Shown in pieces: positions 7,832 through 8,918 of a DNA stretch of 8,918 nt. The position numbers were made by a program, and so were the translations under genes. Source of the DNA: Pseudomonadota bacterium (GTDB taxonomy: Bacteria > Pseudomonadota > Gammaproteobacteria > Burkholderiales > Burkholderiaceae_B); contig JAEYVD010000686.1 of NCBI GenBank assembly GCA_023432075.1, forward strand, positions 1 to 8,918, given 5' to 3'. Below the pieces are notes generated by a model that saw only the letters and a program-made list of their open reading frames with translations, was not told the DNA's origin and did no database searches. How positions within the stretch are numbered: the stretch's first letter is position 1; the number at the start of each line of letters is the position of its first letter.

Positions 7832-8918
7832 AGCGTCTTGGCCTGATCCTGCTGCGCGTCTTCACGGCCTTCGATTGGCCGTTGCTCGCGATCCTGATGA
7901 TGTTCGCGGCGCTGGGCCTGACGGTGATGCACTCGGCCGTCGGGGGCACCGACTGGCGCTTCGCGGAGCAATCGCGCAACTTCATCATTGCCTTCTTCGC
8001 CATGTGGACGATGGCGCTGATTCCGCCAAAGCTGCTGATGAAGCTGGCCCTGCCGTTCTACGTGGTGGGGGTGGTGCTGCTGCGGGGCGTCGAATTCTTC
8101 GGCGAGACCAGCAAGGGCGCGACCCGCTGGCTGAACCTGGGCGTGACGCGCATCCAGCCGTCCGAGATGATGAAGATCGCGGTGCCGATGATGCTGGCCT
8201 GGTACTTCCAGCGCCACGAAGGCGCGGTCCGCGTGCGCGACTTCCTCGCCGCAGCCGCGATGCTGGCCGCTCCCTTCGGCCTGATCGTGCTGCAGCCCGA
8301 CCTGGGCACGGCGCTGCTGGTGTTTGGCGCGGGCTTTTTCGTGATCTATTTCGCCGGGCTGTCGTTCAAACTGCTGGTGCCGGTCATGCTGGCCGGCATC
8401 ATTGGCATCGGCACGCTGGTCTATTACGAAGACCAGCTATGCGAGCCGGACGTGGACTGGGTGGTGTTGCACGAATACCAGAAGCATCGGGTCTGCACGC
8501 TGCTCAATCCTAGCTCCGATCCGTTGGGCAAGGGCTTTCACACGATCCAGTCGATGATCGCGGTGGGCTCGGGCGGCGTCTACGGCAAGGGCTACATGAA
8601 GGGGACGCAGACGCATCTGGACTTCATCCCCGAACGCACGACCGACTTCATCTTCGCGGTCTACGCCGAGGAATTCGGCCTGTACGGCGGCATCGCAATC
8701 CTGGTGCTGTACGGCCTGATGATGGCGCGCGGCCTGACGATCGCATCCCGGGCGTCTTCGCAATTCGGGCGTCTGCTGGCGGGGGCGCTGACGATGATGC
8801 TGTTCATCTATGTGTTCGTGAACGTCGGCATGGTGACGGGGATCCTGCCCGGGGTGGGGGTGCCGTTGCCCTTCATGAGCCACGGGGGGACGGCGTTGTT
8901 CACGATGGGGATTGCGTT
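7828..8918 (+). CDS. rodA: SEDS peptidoglycan glycosyltransferase RodA, 3' end cut by window edge
   Basis: RodA polymerises lipid II into glycan strands and works as a complex with PBP2. The first 363 codons are present; E. coli RodA has 370 and betaproteobacterial ones about 380, so a short C-terminal piece is missing. Motifs in order are GATRWLNLG (97-105) with IQPSEMMKIA (109-118), LQPDLGTALL (155-164), DPLGKGFHTIQSMIAVGSGG (231-250) and FIPERTTDFIFAV (266-278). Asp273 in the last of these is the likely catalytic aspartate, corresponding by family knowledge to E. coli Asp262. Compared with E. coli, the loop at about 200-215 (EDQLCEPDVDWVVLHE) is expanded. Near the edge the signature reads GILPGVGVPLPFMSHGGTA; the family normally has LPVVGVPLP and SYGG, so Gly342 and His352 are unexpected. 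The start ATG shares bases with the mrdA stop (ATGA), with no separate ribosome binding site visible. Confidence 0.97.
   Translation, partial: MKRLGLILLRVFTAFDWPLLAILMMFAALGLTVMHSAVGGTDWRFAEQSRNFIIAFFAMWTMALIPPKLLMKLALPFYVVGVVLLRGVEFFGETSKGATRWLNLGVTRIQPSEMMKIAVPMMLAWYFQRHEGAVRVRDFLAAAAMLAAPFGLIVLQPDLGTALLVFGAGFFVIYFAGLSFKLLVPVMLAGIIGIGTLVYYEDQLCEPDVDWVVLHEYQKHRVCTLLNPSSDPLGKGFHTIQSMIAVGSGGVYGKGYMKGTQTHLDFIPERTTDFIFAVYAEEFGLYGGIAILVLYGLMMARGLTIASRASSQFGRLLAGALTMMLFIYVFVNVGMVTGILPGVGVPLPFMSHGGTALFTMGIA

Overview
The window comes from a GC-rich betaproteobacterium. Protein wording (GatA, MreB, PBP2 and RodA motifs) and gene order fit Burkholderiales, most likely the Alcaligenaceae (Bordetella/Achromobacter group). 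That placement rests on recalled family resemblance, not on a search. Eight protein-coding genes fill almost the whole window, and all belong to well-known housekeeping families. I found no mobile element, CRISPR array, tRNA, rRNA, toxin-antitoxin pair or defence system, and no previously undescribed system.

Left part (1-3089, minus strand): gatC, gatA and gatB form a compact operon read leftwards. The gaps are only 3 and 4 bases, and gatB runs off the left edge. Together they encode the heterotrimeric tRNA-dependent amidotransferase GatCAB, which converts Asp-tRNA(Asn) and/or Glu-tRNA(Gln) to the correctly amidated forms.

Middle (3090-3318): a 229-base intergenic region separates the two divergent operons. 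It contains a 17-base imperfect palindrome that carries a perfect TATAAT -10 box on the minus strand (towards gatC) and a TATGAT -10 box on the plus strand (towards mreB). It is a good candidate for a shared, symmetric divergent promoter. A small hairpin lies in the mreB leader.

Right part (3319-8918, plus strand): mreB, mreC, mreD, mrdA (PBP2) and rodA form the cell-shape (elongasome, or Rod complex) cluster. MreB is the actin-like filament, and MreC and MreD are the membrane linkers. RodA is the SEDS glycosyltransferase and PBP2 the transpeptidase that together build the lateral-wall peptidoglycan. mreC/mreD and mrdA/rodA overlap, mreD and mrdA are 15 bases apart, and mreB is set off by an 84-base spacer with strong RNA-folding potential. 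rodA is cut by the right edge.

The items that deserve a second look are small. They are the divergent promoter palindrome, mutually exclusive RNA pairings between mreB and mreC, a hairpin around the mreD stop codon, a 12-base direct repeat inside an enlarged GatA linker, the loss of the usual cysteines in GatB, and two unexpected residues in the RodA family signature near the right edge.
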